Source of the DNA: a virus
Virus record (IMG/VR): IMGVR_UViG_3300030060_005339
Coordinates: 1-59,134 of that record
Direction: 5' to 3' (one strand)
DNA: 59,134 bases
Of this stretch, positions 57,313 through 59,134 are shown in pieces (positions within the stretch are counted from its first letter, which is position 1; the number at the start of each line of letters is the position of its first letter). The notes beneath the pieces were generated by a model that saw only the letters and a list, made by a program, of their open reading frames with translations, was not told the DNA's origin and ran no database searches. The translations under genes and the position numbers were made by a program.

Positions 57313-57975
57313 ATGATAGGCGATAGCGGCGGAGTAGGCGGAGGATCTACAGGCATAGACAGAATAGACGTGCTTGGTTCAATACCAGGCGGTACTATGG
57401 GATTACCTTCCTCTGCTATGACATACATGGGCCCTTTTAGTGGTGGCATAGGAGCTTATGCTTCACCGTTTGGAATAGGAGACTTCACACCTAGCATACC
57501 TACGCCTGTTATGCCTCAGGTCCAACCAGAAAAAACCTTTGGACAGAAGGCTGGTGAAAGTATCAAAAATTTTTTAAAGCGTCTGGCTAGAGTACATCCA
57601 GCCACGCGTAATATAATGTTTATCCGTGACTTTATAAAAGGATTGCAAAACTCAGAAAACCCACAAGACTTTGTTAAAGGTATGATAAGCAATCTTGCTA
57701 TGCAGAAGGTAGGAAGCAATCTAGGCATTTCTCCTATGGGTCGTGCTGGCATAAGAACATTACGAAATGTCAGTCAAGGCAGGATCACACCAGGACAAGG
57801 ATTAGGTAGTCTTGCAACCTCTGCTGCTTTCCAAAAGGCAGGACCGTCTTTGTTTAGATCAGCCTACGACAAAGGCGGAATGAACGCTGTGTACGGTGTT
57901 GCTACGCTATTAGGTATGGCACAAAACGCTGCTCAGCGAAATATTTTACAGCCAGGGCCAGGTGGCGATGGGTAA
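57313..57975 (+). CDS. Hypothetical Gly/Pro-rich protein, 220 aa
   Basis: A glycine/proline-rich N-terminus (MIGDSGGVGGGSTGIDRIDV) precedes a basic helical region (AGESIKNFLKRLARVHPATR) and a C-terminus with 'SLFRSAYDKGGMNAVYG'. Its composition is like that of the internal virion proteins at 30237-33753. Not recognised. Overlaps the next gene by eight bases. Confidence 0.6.
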   Translation: MIGDSGGVGGGSTGIDRIDVLGSIPGGTMGLPSSAMTYMGPFSGGIGAYASPFGIGDFTPSIPTPVMPQVQPEKTFGQKAGESIKNFLKRLARVHPATRNIMFIRDFIKGLQNSENPQDFVKGMISNLAMQKVGSNLGISPMGRAGIRTLRNVSQGRITPGQGLGSLATSAAFQKAGPSLFRSAYDKGGMNAVYGVATLLGMAQNAAQRNILQPGPGGDG

Positions 57976-58099
57976 AGGATCTAAGCAAAGACCAGCTTCT
58001 ATCTCTGTTGAAGAGTTTAGTAAGAACTGGGATAAGATTTTTAAGAATGCGCAGAAAAAACATTTAAGCGGTAGCCTGTCGGGTAAGGATACTGTATAA
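57968..58099 (+). CDS. Conserved small phage protein, 43 aa
   Basis: ATG 57968, TAA 58097-58099. MGKGSKQRPASISVEEFSKN followed by WDKIFKNAQKK is a pattern I recognise from many marine phages, where it is a short separate gene of unknown role. Overlaps the previous gene in an ATGGGTAA junction. Last gene before the non-coding region. Confidence 0.7.
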   Translation: MGKGSKQRPASISVEEFSKNWDKIFKNAQKKHLSGSLSGKDTV

Positions 58100-58107
58100 T
58101 ACATCTT

Positions 58108-58200
58108 ATATAAATAACCTCCTTGGTATTTATATGTTAAAAGTTACACACTGTTTGCCTAGTGTGGTCCTTGAAAGGCTTAGTTTCACAAAACTAGAAG
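58108..58200 (+). ncRNA. Candidate structured RNA with anti-Shine-Dalgarno-like loop
   Basis: A 9-bp perfect hairpin (ATATAAATA / TATTTATAT, 58108-58135) has the loop ACCTCCTTGG, which contains ACCTCCTT as in the 16S rRNA 3' end. It is followed by CACACT / AGTGTG (58147-58166) and TAGTTT / AAACTA (58181-58196), then the strong terminator. Consecutive hairpins ending in a terminator suggest a small RNA or a processed 3' end. No covariation evidence. Confidence 0.4.
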
Positions 58201-58232
58201 AAGGGAAGAACCCGTAATTCTTCCCTTTTTTT
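58201..58232 (+). terminator. Strong intrinsic terminator of the rightward block
   Basis: A 10-bp perfect stem AAGGGAAGAA / TTCTTCCCTT with loop CCCGTAA is followed by an uninterrupted T run to 58232. Ends transcription of the 46705-58099 unit before the small terminase. Confidence 0.9.
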
Positions 58233-58260
58233 GTGGACGAGGGACCAAGGACTACGGACT

Positions 58261-58592
58261 TTCTAACCTGAGCCTCACTTTAGAAGTTAGATGCAAGTTA
58301 TTGATTCTGTTGATAATAAAAATCTTCTAACTTTGGTAAGGTTAGATCGTAAGCTATTGATTTTATTAGCAATGTTTCTATTCCTATATAACAAAACCTA
58401 ACCTAACCTGAAATATTTCAAAAAGATTTTTCAAATACGTTAAAAATACAGAATTTTTATTTTCTAGGTTAGAAGTGATGAAAATATAGCCCTTATAAGG
58501 GTTTCCGTCTAACCTGACAGAAGTTAGCTCAGGTTAGAAAGTGCCAAGAATGTTGAAAGAATGCGGGTTTAGAGCTAACTTGACAGAAGTTA
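58261..58592. repeat. Cluster of TAACCT / AGGTTA repeats (iteron-like)
   Basis: At least nine copies or near copies in both orientations: 58263, 58285, 58326, 58339, 58398 and 58403 (tandem), 58466, 58509, 58523, 58531 and 58575. TCTAACCTGA at 58508-58517 and its exact reverse complement at 58529-58538 form an inverted repeat. CTAAC[CT]TGACAGAAGTTA occurs twice, 66 bases apart. Located in the non-coding run before the small terminase; candidate origin, packaging site or operator array. Confidence 0.7.
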
Positions 58593-58657
58593 TGTATTAT
58601 CTGTCCCATATATAATAAAACTTGTTACTTTTTATTACCTTGGTATATACTTCGCGA

Positions 58658-59134
58658 ATGCCAAAAGGAACATCAGGAAACATATCAGGTAAGAACGACA
58701 AGCATCTAACACCTAAACAAATGCTTTTCGCTAAGGAATACGTGTACAACGACGGATCTAAAACACAAACAGAGTGCGCGCTTGCTGCTGGCTATGCTGA
58801 TACATCTGCAGCCGTCAGGGCTTCGGAACTTTTGAATCCACAGAAGTACCCGCTTGTGGTTAGATACATACAAGGTCTCCAGGCAGAGCTGGACAAGAAG
58901 TACGAGGTTACTTTTAGTCGTCATGTCAGAGAGTTAGCCAAGATTAGAGATCAAGCCATAGACAAAGGCAATCTTACTGCGGCAGTATCTGCTGAGGTGC
59001 AACGAGGTAGAGCGGCAGGTTTATATGTAGAACGTAAAGAAGTTAGAACAGGTACGTTAGACTCCTTGAGTGAAGTAGAGATAAAAGAAAGAATAGAGAA
59101 GCTACTTGGAGACTATAAACCCCTGCTTGAAGCA
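58658..59134 (+). CDS. terS: Terminase small subunit, N-terminal part (continues at 1-174)
   Basis: ATG 58658 (MPKGTSGNISGKNDKHLTPK) follows a poor ribosome-binding site. 'LTPKQMLFAKEYVYNDGSKT' and 'QTECALAAGYADTSAAVRAS' form the helix-turn-helix region of the terminase_2 small-subunit family, which binds the pac site. 'ELLNPQKYPLVVRYIQGLQA' follows. The frame runs off the end exactly at a codon border and continues at base 1. The last 50 codons duplicate the first 50 of the window. Confidence 0.85.
   Translation, partial: MPKGTSGNISGKNDKHLTPKQMLFAKEYVYNDGSKTQTECALAAGYADTSAAVRASELLNPQKYPLVVRYIQGLQAELDKKYEVTFSRHVRELAKIRDQAIDKGNLTAAVSAEVQRGRAAGLYVERKEVRTGTLDSLSEVEIKERIEKLLGDYKPLLEA
58985..59134 (+). 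repeat. Terminal redundancy: 150 bp repeated from 1-150
   Basis: Aligned without gaps to 1-150 with 143 of 150 identities. The seven differences cluster in codons GAT/GAC, TCT/TCC, AAG/AAA, CCT/CCC, TTG/CTG, CTC/CTT and GAG/GAA, and none changes an amino acid. Shows the contig closes on itself. Confidence 0.95.

Noticed and set aside
58580-58616. TTGACA ... TATAAT promoter in front of terS
   Set aside because: Both hexamers are good but 25 bases apart, too far for a normal sigma70 promoter; TTGACA also belongs to the repeat array.

Overview
The window looks like an essentially complete genome of a tailed, podovirus-like marine bacteriophage, probably assembled from environmental DNA. The last 150 bases repeat the first 150 with seven differences, all synonymous. 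The ends therefore join inside the small-terminase gene and the genome is circularly permuted or terminally redundant, with a unit length near 58,984 bp. The evidence for a phage is a full packaging and capsid set, P22/T7-type short-tail components, a T4-type lysozyme, a holin and a family-A DNA polymerase. Low G+C by eye, a run of lysine-rich small proteins, a 17-residue-repeat fibre and outer-membrane (CsgG-type) genes point to a marine Gram-negative host. I see no integrase, no tRNA and no CRISPR array.

Layout. (1) 161-4566, minus strand: a tightly overlapping operon of about 20 very small genes, mostly unknown, with two zinc-ribbon microproteins, two small membrane proteins and a DUF3310 protein; probably early host-takeover functions. 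(2) 4676-6883: a lone plus-strand VRR-NUC-type nuclease, four more minus-strand genes, two hairpin terminators and three long inverted repeats. (3) 6884-33753, plus: large terminase, portal, a GroES-like protein, scaffold, capsid, tail adaptors, fibres, lysis genes, six basic small proteins, holin and internal virion proteins. (4) 33769-39258: a giant 1829-residue internal virion protein. (5) 39203-46581, minus: the replication operon (two conserved proteins, one a possible ssDNA-binding protein, PrimPol-type primase, UvrD-like helicase, DNA polymerase with Leu at the 762-equivalent position, ribbon-helix-helix protein, Cas4/RecB-like nuclease). (6) 46705-58099, plus: an SNF2 helicase, then a membrane/coiled-coil protein, CsgF, CsgG, a curlin-like secreted protein, a FecR-domain protein, a CHASE2-adenylate cyclase, a second giant protein, a thermonuclease and three small genes. 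(7) 58100-58657: hairpins, a strong terminator and an array of TAACCT-type repeats ahead of the small terminase.

The standout is 48175-53227. A phage appears to carry a compact curli-type (type VIII) secretion operon, csgF-csgG-curlin, fused by overlapping genes to a periplasmic FecR sensor and a membrane CHASE2 cyclase with a complete catalytic set. I read this as an outer-membrane secretion and signalling module acting on the infected cell, either to make pores or export a surface amyloid, and to raise cAMP. The chemistry of each part is recognisable from motifs; the joint purpose is inference.

All calls come from reading the sequence and remembered family signatures. No database search or structure prediction was run.
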